From NCBI RefSeq assembly GCF_036711975.1, contig NC_091968.1:1984001-2048000 (forward strand): DNA of 64,000 nt. The letters are read 5' to 3'. Positions within the stretch are counted from its first letter, which is position 1. Each line of letters opens with the position of its first letter. The translations under genes were made by a program, and so were the position numbers. The DNA is from Onthophagus taurus (taxonomy: Eukaryota > Arthropoda > Insecta > Coleoptera > Scarabaeidae). The notes below the pieces were generated by a model. The model did no database searches, was not told the DNA's origin, and saw only the letters and a program-made list of their open reading frames with translations. Shown one piece after another: positions 9,202 through 19,650 of the stretch.

Positions 9202-11701
9202 ATAAGCATTTATTGTTTTTGATAATTACAATTTTCCCCTTAATACATCCTAATATAATATATGTCATTAGTATATTATTTTCACCCTCCACCCTCTTCC
9301 TCCATTTCCATACCCTCGGCTCCTCGGCCCAATCCTCCCCTCATCCATCCCTTTGTCTCCTCACCCCCACAACCATTCTCATCCATCGTTTCCCCTCTCC
9401 TAAGATCTGCCCTCGGTCCAACTCCTCCTCCCTCAACTCACTGCACCCATTCAACATATGTTCCAACGTTTCCCATTCCTCCCTGCATAGCCTACACCAC
9501 TTCTCCTCATCGGCCATCCAGTATCTGTTCGCTCTCTTCTCGTTTCCACAACGGAACCTAGCCACCAACTTCTTCCCTTCCTCATCTCCTTCCAATAACA
9601 AGTATCTAGGTAGCCCCTCCGTAATTATGTCCCTGTACCTTTCGTTATACCTCCCTTCTTTTATTTGTGTCCTTCTTTCCTGTCTCTGCACATCTCGGTT
9701 CCTATCTCTCAACTCCCTCCACATCTCCCTACCCACCCTTCGTCTACTATTTATCTCAGTTACCGAGTAGCCCGCTCGTCTATAATAGTTGTCTCTGTCT
9801 CCTTTCCCATATTTCATCTTTCCCTCTCTAATTTCCCTCCAACACTCCCCCAAGATCCCGCAGTTTGGCCTCCCTTCTATTCATTCTTATCATATTTCAC
9901 TGCTCTCCTGCCCGCCTCCACTCTGACCTTATCCACCTTTACCTCTTCCCTCACTATATACCCCGGTGTTTCTCTCGCCACCCCAAGCACCCATCTCCAG
10001 TATTTATAATAGCTTGCACGTCCTCCAGCATTGCCTGCTCTCTCCATCCCCATACCTCTGCTTCATACATCATCACACTGCTAACCAGACCTTCAAACAT
10101 AATCTTCCTCGCTGCCACATTCCTTCCAAAGACTCTCTTCCCCCAACCCCATACTTGTCCCATCACCTTATTCGTCTTTTTTGCCATAGCTATCACATGC
10201 GACCCCTCCCTGAACACATACCCCAAGTAAGTATACTCCCTAACCTCCTCGATCTCTTTTCCCTCCCACCTCCAGTTTTCTGTTCTTTTTCTCCCCCCCT
10301 TACAAAACTTCATCATCCTTGTCTTCCCCACATTCACTTCCAGCCCCTTCCCCCTAAAATATCTTTCCAATGTCTTTATCATATCTTTCATCTCCGCCGC
10401 TTCTCTCGCCATGACCACGATGTCATCCGCGTATGCTAACATATGCACCTTTCTACCTCCCACCACCAACCCTCTCATTTGCCCCTTCCCCAATCTATCC
10501 TCCAGGTCCGCCGTATACAGTGCAAACAGACTTGGGCTCAGCGGACATCCCTGCCTCAGTCCCTTCCTCGTCCAAAACACGTCGCTCAGCTTATCTCCCA
10601 CTTTTATCCTAGCCATAGTCTCCATGTATATTTCCTTCACTTTCGCAATTAGGTGTTCCGTGATCCCCCTCCTCCCCATCTCCTCCCTCAACTTTCCCCT
10701 ATCCACCTTATCAAAAGCCGCCTTCAAATCTATAAACAGGGCGTACAATTTCCCTCCCTTCTTATCCAGCTCTCTATCTGCCAGATGCTTCAACACGTAC
10801 ACGTTGTCGATTGCTCCCCTTCCCTTCCGAAAGCCTGCCTGCCCATCCGGCAAAATTCCCGCCAACTCCATCTCCTCCTCCAGTCTTCCCAGCAGTATCT
10901 TCGTGTATACCTTGTATGCCGAGTCTAGTAGGTTAATTCCTCTGTAGCTTTCTACCCTTCCCTTATTACCCTTTTTATATACTGGGCAAATTACCCCACT
11001 TTCCATCCCTCCGACAACTTCACTCTCACCACCCTTGATGCTTCCAACCATGCCTCGTTCTGGATGCCATCTTCCCCTGGCGCCTTTCCCTTCTTCAATC
11101 CCCTAAGCACTGCTTCCATCCCCTCTTCTGCTATCTCCTCTCCCCTATCTCCCTCATAGCCTCCCAAACCCGTTAGCCTCGTTTCAACCCCTCCCAATAA
11201 TCCCATAAAGTAACTCTTCCATTCTGTCATGTGTATTTCGCTGGTTATCCTCTCCCTACCCTTCTTTCTCTTTTTCAGATACCTCCAGACCTCCCCTTCC
11301 CTTGTTATCCCTCTAATCTCTGCCGCTTCCTTCTCCCTCAGTTCTGTTTTCTTTCTACTGCATAACTCTCTGTATCCTCTCCTGGCCTCCCTATATCTAT
11401 CCACCCCTATCTTCCCCCGTCTCCACTGCCTCAACCTCCTTCTCGCCTCCCTCTTCGCCTTCTTGCACTCGCCATCATACCAGTCGTTCCTCCCTACTCT
11501 ACCCCCCCTACGTACACACTCCCTTTTCAGTGTTGCCTCCCGCACTACCTGGATAAGTTCTTTCAAACCATTGATCTCTTGTATCTTCTGTTGCCAAGTG
11601 TCTAGGTTTCCCCTGTAGAATGCTACCCCTTCTTCCGACCAGTCTGTCCTGATGAACGTGCTCCCCATTTCCGCTCGCCTTCTGCCGTCCCCCCCAAAAA
11701 A
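9202..11701 (-). mobile_element. 5'-truncated LINE with 14 bp target site duplication
   Basis: The identical 14-mer aaaaaacctgttta lies at 9188-9201 and 11702-11715, bracketing the element exactly. The sequence is much richer in G+C than its surroundings and strikingly purine-rich on the coding (minus) strand. The 5' end is cut inside the region between endonuclease and reverse transcriptase, as expected for target-primed reverse transcription that stopped early. The junction at 11690-11701 is a C-run followed by A-run. Confidence 0.85.
9341..11660 (-). pseudogene. LINE reverse transcriptase ORF, two frameshifts
   Basis: Reads downward in three frames. 11660-11030 is a basic linker (CKKAKREARRRLRQWRRGK) and the start of RT (GLKKGKAPGEDGIQNEAWL). 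11045-9954 holds the RT core: PVYKKGNKGRVESYRGINLL, LYALFIDLKAAFDKVDR, GLRQGCPLSPSLFALYTADL and the catalytic box LAYADDIVVMA. 9853-9341 has the thumb and a C-terminal zinc-finger-like motif CRLCREEWETLEHMLNGC. Frames change near 11045 and near 9900. The polymerase motif YADD is intact. Clade was not assigned; I/R1/jockey-type RTs all share these blocks. Confidence 0.85.
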
Positions 11702-12036
11702 AAAAAACCTGTTTATTCGGTTTTCTCGCGGAGTTTTTATTTTTTCGATTTGCCGCTTTGGAACAATGTAGAACAACTCTAGAACAATCTAGATCAACAA
11801 TTAAAAATTTAAAAATCAAAAAATGGGGGGCTAACTTCCCGCACTCCATAAACCGTCCGACTTCTGACTACGGTATTCCCCCATTGTATTTTGTTACTGT
11901 ATATATAAGTTTCTGTTAAGATGCTATCAAAATTGGCGTTAAAATTTTTTTTTTAGTACTACAACAAAAAATTCGTGTAAAAAAATGTATAGATGAACCG
12001 TGTTATTTCAAAATCGTGTAAAAAAAGAGTTGGGTG

Positions 12037-12600
12037 TATGATATTCGAAACGTTATTTTTGATTTATTGACTAAGTTTGGTGGTGTTACAAAATTTTTCA
12101 AAAAAGTTATGAATTTTTTACGTATTTCGGGAGTGATTTCGACCCTTTATTTTCTGAATTTCCGGGTGGTGAAGCTTTTTCAGTACAAATATGAATTTTT
12201 CACACAATGAGAGGATGTAATTATAATTTTGATGTTTTTTTTTGGTTGTAATCACTAATAATTTTTTCCCTAATAAATACGAAATTATAGAGTACACTAT
12301 TTGCTTGGTCCGCTGTAAAAAAAAGTGAATTTCGTTTCTGAATCCGTTGCTAACTTCAACATCTTATAATTTTATGTAAAAAGACAGGTTTTTCTGGCCT
12401 TTATCACGCGAATACCAGTTGAATATAATAGTCATACTTAAAATGTCGAGATAATTACGTTATTTTCTCATCAAATATTTTTTTAATTGGCAAGTGGTAT
12501 AATAAATAACACTTTAGATTAGAATTTTCATTCATTCGGTTGAAAATTTTAAATAATCATCACGAAAACCTATTTTTTAACTTTTTTTATAAACCTAATC
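12037..12600. other. upstream region of takeout gene 2
   Basis: AT-rich, no coding pattern. A weak TATA-like sequence tataataaa lies at 12498-12506, about 100 bases before the ATG, followed by a cattcattcgg stretch that could hold a transcription start. Confidence 0.35.
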
Positions 12601-15600
12601 ATGTTGAAACGAAGTTTATGTGTTTTTTTAGGATTATTTTTTATTGAATTACTTAAAGCTGAAGAATTACGTAAGTATAACAATATAATACAATGAAATA
12701 AATTTAATTTACATAATCATCAGCGAATTATATTAAAAAATGTAAATTGTCCGATCCAAATATGAACGAATGTTTTGTTAAAAACGCCAACGATGCCATT
12801 CCAACACTCGTTAAAGGTAAAATAAAATAAAATTTTTTTGTTTGTTTAAAACGTTTTTAATTATTTTAGGAGACCCAACCTTTAAATTAATCAATATGTC
12901 ACCGGTTGTTATTCCAGTTGTTAATTTGGGATCAGGGCCAAATTTGGAAATGAAATTAACCCAAGTCACCAGCAATAATATTAAAGATTTTCGTTTATCT
13001 AAAGCAAAGTAAAATGAAGTAATTTGGTTACTTAATAAAATAAAATGAATTTTTTTTAGTTTTGATTTAAAATCGAATAAGATTTGGTTAAATTCGAAAA
13101 TGGACCGTTTGGAAGTGATTTCGAATTATTTCATTAAAGGACAAATCTTAGTATTACCGATAAACGGGGAGGGAAAATCAAATATAACATTTAGTTTGTT
13201 TATAAAAAAAAGCATTAAAATTATCTTGATACATTCGTTAATTTTTAGTTGGAAATGATATGACTTATGAAGCCGATATTGGATCGAAAGATATAAACGG
13301 AATAAAATATTACACGATTGAAAATCCAACGTTAAAAGCTATACCAGATAAAGTTTATTTTCACTTTGATAATTTATTTGGTGGTGATCCTAATTTAGGT
13401 AAATGTTACTTTACTGGGAATTTCATATTACTCGCAATATATGAATGCAGTAATCATAGTTACGAAACTACTATGCATATAATAGTAGTGCACTGCCCCA
13501 CGTAAAATGCAATATAGCTTAATAGTATAGGTAGTATTGCAAAAGAAAAGTTTTGCTTGGAAAAGGTGACGCCCTTATGATAACTATGACTTTTCGGCCA
13601 TCTTAAGAGACGCATGGCTAAACCCGAATGATTCTAGTTCTTGGTCTTGTTTTGCACATTGTGCTGCATATTTTTATTGAATTAAAACTAGAAGTAACAC
13701 ATGACCTAGAACTAGAATCATTTGGGTTTAGCCGCACGTCTCTTAAGACGGCTAAACCCTAATGATTCTAGTTCTAGGTCTTGTGTTAGTTCTAGTGACA
13801 GTACTAGTGCAAAACTCAAGACTTCAGACGCACGGCTGAACCCGAATGTTTCTAGTTCTAGGTCTAGTGTTGGTTCTAGATTTAATTGTTATTCACAAGA
13901 ACTAGCACTAGATCATTCGGGCTTAGCCGTCTTTCGAGACTTGCGGCTAAACCCGAATGTTTCTAGTTCAAGGTCTCGAGTTAGTTCTAGTTTTGTATAT
14001 AGTGTTGCATATTTTTATTGAATTAAAACTACAACCAACACTAGACCGAGAACTAGAATCATTTGGGTTTAGCCGAAAGTCTCTTAAGACGGCTAAACAC
14101 GAAGGATTCTAGTTCTAGGTCTTGTGTTAGTTCTAATGACAGTACTAGTGCAAAACTAGAACTAACACTAGACCTAGAACTAGAAAGTTTCGTATTTAGC
14201 CGTGCGTCTTCAGGCGCACGACTAAACCCGAATGTTTCTAGTTCTAGATCTCGTGTCAGTTCTAGTTTTGCATATAGTATTGCATATTTTTATTGAATTA
14301 AAACTACAACCAACACTAGACCGAGACCTAGAATCATTTGGGTTTAGCCGCACGTCTCTAAAGACGGCTAAACCCGAATGATTCTAGTTCTAGGTCTTGT
14401 GTTAGTTCTAGTGACAGTACTAGTGCAAAACTCAAGACTTCAGACGCACGGCTAAACCCGAATGTTTCTAGTTCTAGGTCTAGTGTTGGTTCTAGTTTTA
14501 ATTGTTATTCACAAGAACTAGCACTAGACCTAGAACTAGAATCATTCGGGCTTAGCCGTCTTTAGAGACTTGCGGCTAAACCCGAATGTTTCTAGTTCAA
14601 GATCTTGTGTAAATTCTAGTTTTGTATACAGGGTGGTTCAGTTTTTAATCGGGAAACTTTATTAGAACGTAGTACTTGCCAAAATAACACAAGTTTTTTA
14701 TATAAACATAGGGTCGCAACTCTTTTGTTTTCGAGCTATGAGCTGTCAAAATTGAGCCAAAAATTTACACTTTATCGTTTATTTCGGGTATAAGTAAACC
14801 ATAGAATTTGAAATTTTGTATGCATGTACTACTGGTTAATATCTTATTTTCAACCATACCTTAAACTTCCCTAGCGCCCTCTAAGGGGATGAAATTCACA
14901 ACCCCTTTGATTTTTTTATAACAACTTTTTAACACCATGGAATATTAACATAAAAATAATATGGGTTGTAAAGCTTATTCATTATTGGTACTTTTTTGTC
15001 TCTTTAGTTTTTTCCTTAAAGTTAATAGTTTTAGCGTAAAAAAATAAAATATGCTACATTGTACTGTAAAGTGCTGCTATTATTAAAAAAAATCTCTTTA
15101 TAGCTGGCTATGGAAGTAGTGCACTTACTAGGATCTAGTACTAATTAAATAACACCAATTAATTGTGATTTTCATAAGAAAAATCATAAATAAGATTAAT
15201 ACCTGTCTGAACAAATTACGTTGTTTTAAACAATATTAAAAAATTGATACTGTTGCTTACTAACAGTCAAAAATTATTAATTATCATCAACAATTATGAG
15301 GCAACTTTTAGAATAATTTTAGATAAACATGGCGACACATAGCAGTCCATAGCACGATATTTTATTTTTTACATGGAAACTATTAACTTTAAGGAAAATA
15401 CTAAAGAGACAAAAAAGTACCCTTAAAGAATGAGCTTTACAACCCATATTTTTTAATGTTAATATTCTATAGCGTTAAAAAGTTCATATAAAAAAAATAA
15501 AGGGGGTGGTGAATTTCATCCCCTTAGAGGGCGCTGAGGAAGTTTAAGGTATGCTAGAAAATAAGGTGTTGACCAGTAGTATACACGTACAAAGTTTAAA

Positions 15601-17781
15601 ATTCTACGGTTTACTTACAACCGAAATACAAAACAAAATGTAAATTTTTGGCTCAACTTTGATTGCTCATAGCTCGAAAACAAAAGAGTTGCGACCCTAT
15701 GTTTATATAAAAAAATTGTGTTATTTTAGCAAGTACTACATCCTAGTAAAGTTTCCCGATTAAAAACTGAACTACCCTGTATAGTGTTGCATATTTTTAT
15801 TGAATTAAAACTACAACCAACACTAGACCGAGAACTAGAAAGTTTCGTATTTAGCCGTGCGCCTTCAGGCGCACGACTAAACCCGAATGTTTCTAGTTCT
15901 AGATCTCGTGTTAGTTCTAGTTTTGCATATAGTGTTGCATATTTTTATTGAATTAAAACTACAACCAACACTAGACCGAGAACTAGAATCATTTGGGTTT
16001 AGCCGCAGGTCTCTTAAGACGGCTAAACCCGAATGATTCTAGTTCTAGGTCTTGTGTTAGTTCTAGTGACAATACTAGTGCAAAACTCAAGTCTTCAGAC
16101 GCATGGCTAAACCCGAATGTTTCTAGTTCTAGGTCTAGTGTTGGTTCTAGTTTTAATTGTTATTCACAAGAACTAGCACTAGACCTTGAACTAGAATCAT
16201 TCGGGCTTAGCCATCTTTAGAGACTTGCGGCTAAACTCGAATGTTTCTAGTTCTAGATCTCGTGTAGGTTCTAGTTTTGCATATAGTGTTGCATATTTTT
16301 ATTGAATTAAAACTACAACCAACACTAGACCGAGAACTATAATCATTTGGGTTTAGCCGCAGGTCTCTTAAGACGGCTAAACCCGAATGATTCTAGTTCT
16401 AGGTCTTGTGTTAGTTCTAGTTTTGCATATAGTGTTGCATATTTTTATTGAATTAAAACTACAACCAACACTAAAACGAGAATTAAAATCATTTGGGTTT
16501 AGCTGAACGTCTCTACAGTCGGTTAAACACGAACGTCTCTAGTTCTAGGTATGGTGTTAGTTCTAGTTTTAAACTTGCACTGTCACTAGAAGTAACACAA
16601 GAACTGGATCTAGAAACATTCGGATTTAGTCGCACATCTCTCAAGACGGATACACCCGAATGATTCTAGTATTAGGTCTTGTGTTACTTCTAGTGACAGT
16701 GCAAGTTTAAAATTAGAACTAACACTAGACGTAGAACTAGAAAGTTTCGGATTCAGTCGCACGTCTCCAAAGACGGCTAAACCCGAATGTTTCTAGTTTT
16801 AGGTCTAGTGTGAGTTCTAGTTTTAATTGTTAACCACAAGAACTAACACTAAACCTAGAATATAATGTAGGTAAAAGTAAAAACTTTTTGAGAAATACTA
16901 AAATGTTTAATTCAATTCAAGCAAACATTTTTAGTATTAAACATTTTAGTATTTCTCAAAAAGTTTTTACTTTTACCTACATCATATTTTATTATATTAG
17001 AGAAATATGGAGAATTTCATCCCATTTATACTAAACCTAGAACTAGAATAATTCGGGTTTAGCCGTCTTTGGAGACGTGTGGCTAAACCCAAATGATTCT
17101 AGTTCTAGGTCTAGTGTTAATTCTAGTTTTAATTCAATAAAAATATTCAACACAGTGATAGCGCTACTTAGCATTGTTACTAGAACTAACATTTGACCTA
17201 GAACGAGAAACATTCAGGTTTATCCGTTTTAAGAGACGCAGTGCTAATCGGAATGTTTCTAGGTCTAGTGTTTTCTGTAGTCTAGTATTATTTGTTATTC
17301 AGCACTAGATTATTATATATTTTTATTGAGCCATAGGGGACACCATAGTGGCCTTCTCCGTATTAATCCTTTATATCGAGGTTTTACTGTAATATCAAAT
17401 TATATTCGCATGTTGCATTTTATGTGGGACAAAGTAAGTAATAATGTTTTATTATATTGCATCTTAAGTGAAATTCACTGTATAATAAAGAATAATGAAT
17501 CCTTTTAATTTAGACGAGATTTTTTCGATAAAAAACTTTACGATTTAAATTTAAATTGAATTTTAAATAATGGATCATTCCATGAAAGACGATTCAAGTT
17601 CTAAGATAAAGTCGAAAGTTTTTCTTTTGTAGGAAAGCAAATGAACAATTTCTTAGATGAGAATTGGTCTGATTTTTACGACGAACTTAAACCAGCTTTA
17701 CAGAAAGCGATGGAAGCCGTCGTTACAAACGTTTTTAAAGTTTATTTTGCAAAAGTTCCTGCTGATAAATTGTTTGAATAA
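12601..17781 (+). CDS. takeout/JHBP-family secreted protein, gene 2, with a novel 4.2 kb intron
   Basis: Six exons by GT-AG and frame: 12601-12670, 12724-12816, 12870-13008, 13060-13193, 13249-13398, 17633-17781; 735 bp, 244 aa. Exon 1 encodes the signal peptide MLKRSLCVFLGLFFIELLKA. Exon 2 has the Cys pair (KKCKLSDPNMNECFVK). Exon 4 has KGQILVLPINGEGKSNITF, exon 5 VYFHFDNLFGGDPNLG, and exon 6 KQMNNFLDENWSDFYDELK, ending KLFE and stop. The donor of exon 4 is gtttgt, weaker than the others. Exons 5 and 6 together equal the undivided last exon of genes 1 and 3; the split falls between G and K of the NLG/KQMN motif. Likely a lipophilic-ligand carrier secreted to haemolymph or sensory organs; the ligand cannot be told. 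Confidence 0.9.
13413..14628 (+). repeat. PalSat copy 2, left part, inside the gene 2 intron
   Basis: Starts with terminus T1 (gggaatttcatattactcgc at ~13417, then aaaagttttgcttggaaaag at ~13544), followed by palindromic blocks from ~13590. Each block pairs gggtttagccg with cggctaaaccc across an asymmetric core such as cacgtctcttaagac, flanked by ctagttctaggtctagtgtt and complements. A linker gttgcatatttttattgaat recurs between blocks. Interrupted at 14628 by the MITE. Confidence 0.9.
14629..15779. mobile_element. long-TIR MITE with TA target duplication, nested in PalSat
   Basis: 1151 bp with arms of roughly 400 bases: the left starts cagggtggttcagttttt, the right ends with aaaactgaactaccctg. 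The PalSat linker elsewhere reads ttttgtatatagtgttgcat (13993); here it is split into ttttgtata and tatagtgttgcat, showing a 2 bp TA duplication. Between the arms is ~340 bases of AT-rich DNA with no ORF. Ends and TA target suggest mobilisation by a Tc1/mariner transposase. Confidence 0.9.
15780..17390 (+). repeat. PalSat copy 2, right part, ending in terminus T2
   Basis: Resumes exactly where the MITE cut it and continues with the same blocks. It ends with a unique stretch from ~17325, containing ctccgtattaatcctttata and tcgaggtttt. The same stretch closes the PalSat copy at 25590 (cctcgtattaatccattata, tcgaggtttt), so it is the second conserved end (T2). Confidence 0.9.
16861..17029. mobile_element. 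169 bp snapback insert with 12-13 bp target duplication
   Basis: Arms at 16864-16910 and 16937-16983 are near-perfect reverse complements (~46 bases: aggtaaaagtaaaaactttt and complement) around a ~26 base loop. actaaacctagaa occurs at 16848-16860 and 17030-17042, while the intact PalSat text has it once, so it is a genuine duplication. A duplication of this length points to retroposition or a non-TA transposase. Confidence 0.75.
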
Positions 17782-19340
17782 TTCAAAATGTTTTTTGTTA
17801 AAGTTTATTTTGGTTAAGTTTTCTAATACAGGTGATTTTTATGTATCAATTAAAGCAAAATAAAACAAAATTTAATACCTTGTCGAGCGTCGATTTCATT
17901 TCCATAAATAACTCCTTTTCATTTTTTGTTAAATAAGTTTCGATTAAATCACCTAGGATAAATAAAAATAGAGCGATGTTGAGAGATTTTTGGGTTGATA
18001 TTGAGATAGATCAGGGATGATGTTTAAAGATGTTAAGAAGGGTGTTAATAGATGATGGGAAAAATTTTGAAGAAGGCAATAATGATAGTGCGAGATAATA
18101 AGAACGAGTTTGAATATAAGAAAACCAAGAAGAAGCTAAGTGTACTGATAAAGATAAGCAAAGAGGGAAATGGAACGAGTTGTGCGAAAACTTGGAAATG
18201 GAGTTACAAAAAAACTGAGGGCAAGAAGGAAAGAGCAATTTGATGTCAAAATATTAAACAATCTTTAAGGGCATTAGAAAGTGGCGGAAACAAGGTTATC
18301 CTTGGCTATATTTGGATAATATACCTAAAGGGGTGTGGTATGTACTACACGCTTCGACCTGATATGGTGACAAACTGAAGTCAAAATTGGAAAGAATCTG
18401 GAGACAAGGGAGGTGGGAGAGGAAATAATCAACCTCCTCGCGATCATAATAAAAGAAGAAGTAGCAAGGATAGGAAGAGATGAGGATGAAGAATAAAATA
18501 ATGGATTGAGTTGGTTTGAATTCAGGTTGTATAAGATTCGGGTTAGATTCGAGTTGGGTTGGTTTTTGTTCAGGTTGAGTTGTATGAAATTAAGATTGTG
18601 TTAAATTCAGGTTAAGTTGAGCTAAATTTAATAAGTTCTTGATATAAATTTGTTTACCAGCCTCTTAATAAAGATAGTCTTTACATGGAAGAATCTCCGG
18701 TGCAAATATACATATAACTATTCGGCTATCCCTACGACTTTCAATCTGATAATAGTGGGAAAATATATCTATCATAATCTTAATTGGACACTATAAGGTT
18801 AACAACCTTTTAAAATTATATCTAACCTATAAAAGGAGGAAATTGAAATTCATTACTTTATTAAGTGATAATTTCATTAATACAGTTTGTTACGCAACAC
18901 TATTGTTAAGAGAAGGTGTTTATATCTTTCATTGACAATTTCGTGTTAGTACATGAGCAGAAGTAAGTTTATAAAGTTGGTGATAATCGATACACATCGG
19001 TCAAGAGCACGCTAACAGGCGACTTTTCTTAAATAAATTTATTCGATAAATATTATTGTAAATCGTAAATGCGACTTACTCAGTAAACTCCTAACACTCG
19101 CAATACTTGTGAAATAAATCTATTCATTTTGTTGTTGCACTTCGATAAATAAATTAAACTTAAACTTTGATAATGATATAATAAATTTTCATAATCCAAA
19201 TAGATAGTTTATCGAGAAATTTGAGTTTGAATCAATCTCAGTTTGCGATATATACAACACACAATGCTTTATGAAAGCGTATTCATGATCGGATTACGAT
19301 AATGTATATATTAGGATAATCAGAAATGTTACCCTAATAT
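17782..19340. other. intergenic, possible LINE debris, no gene seen
   Basis: An aataaa-like signal for takeout gene 2 is near 17859. 18000-18500 is purine-rich with short Lys/Glu-rich open stretches on the plus strand, resembling a decayed LINE linker but with no diagnostic motif. 18510-18640 holds loose repeats of caggttgagtt type. The remainder is featureless. Confidence 0.35.
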
Positions 19341-19344
19341 ATTG

Positions 19345-19650
19345 ATACCCTATATGCGGAAATTTCATATAACTCGTAATATATGAATGCAGTAACTATA
19401 GTTACGAAACTACTGCAACGGAAAAGTTATTAAAGGTCTAGTGTTAGTTCTACTTTTCGTTCAATAAAGATATACCACAATCTAACACTGAATAATAATT
19501 AAAAGGGGAATTAATACAAGATCTAGAAAGATTCTCAAGACGGCTAACCCAAATAATTCTAGTTATAGGTCTTGTGTTATTTTATTTTATTTTATTTTTA
19601 TTAGACCTAGAGCTAGAGCGTTTCGGGTTTAGCCGTGCGTCTTCAGACAA
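19345..19650 (+). repeat. PalSat copy 3, short, with T1
   Basis: Begins with T1 sequence (aaatttcatataactcgtaa, tatgaatgcagtaac, gttacgaaactactgca), then a few degenerate ctagttctaggtcttgtgtt units. Directly abutted by the 359 bp satellite. Confidence 0.75.

Larger units (their letters stand above)
6910..12036. mobile_element. outer DNA element with TA-flanked inverted ends, host to a nest of insertions
   Basis: Left end cacccaactctttttttaca at 6910; right end is its complement, tgtaaaaaaagagttgggtg, ending at 12036. Both are flanked by TA (6908-6909, 12037-12038), as in Tc1/mariner-type insertions. Imperfect similarity continues about 75 bases inward (ccgtg..., cgtgtaaaaaa motifs). Inside lie further elements and a 2.5 kb LINE, so most of the 5.1 kb is later insertion. 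No transposase of the outer element was recognised. Confidence 0.65.

Noticed and set aside
9213..11618. Several long plus-strand ORFs rich in Ser, Pro and Leu
   Set aside because: They are antisense shadows of the purine-rich LINE ORF on the minus strand; the minus frames carry RT motifs, the plus frames none.
18510..18640. ggttgagttgg / gggttaga words considered as interstitial telomere repeat
   Set aside because: Spacing and sequence are irregular and do not give the insect TTAGG repeat.
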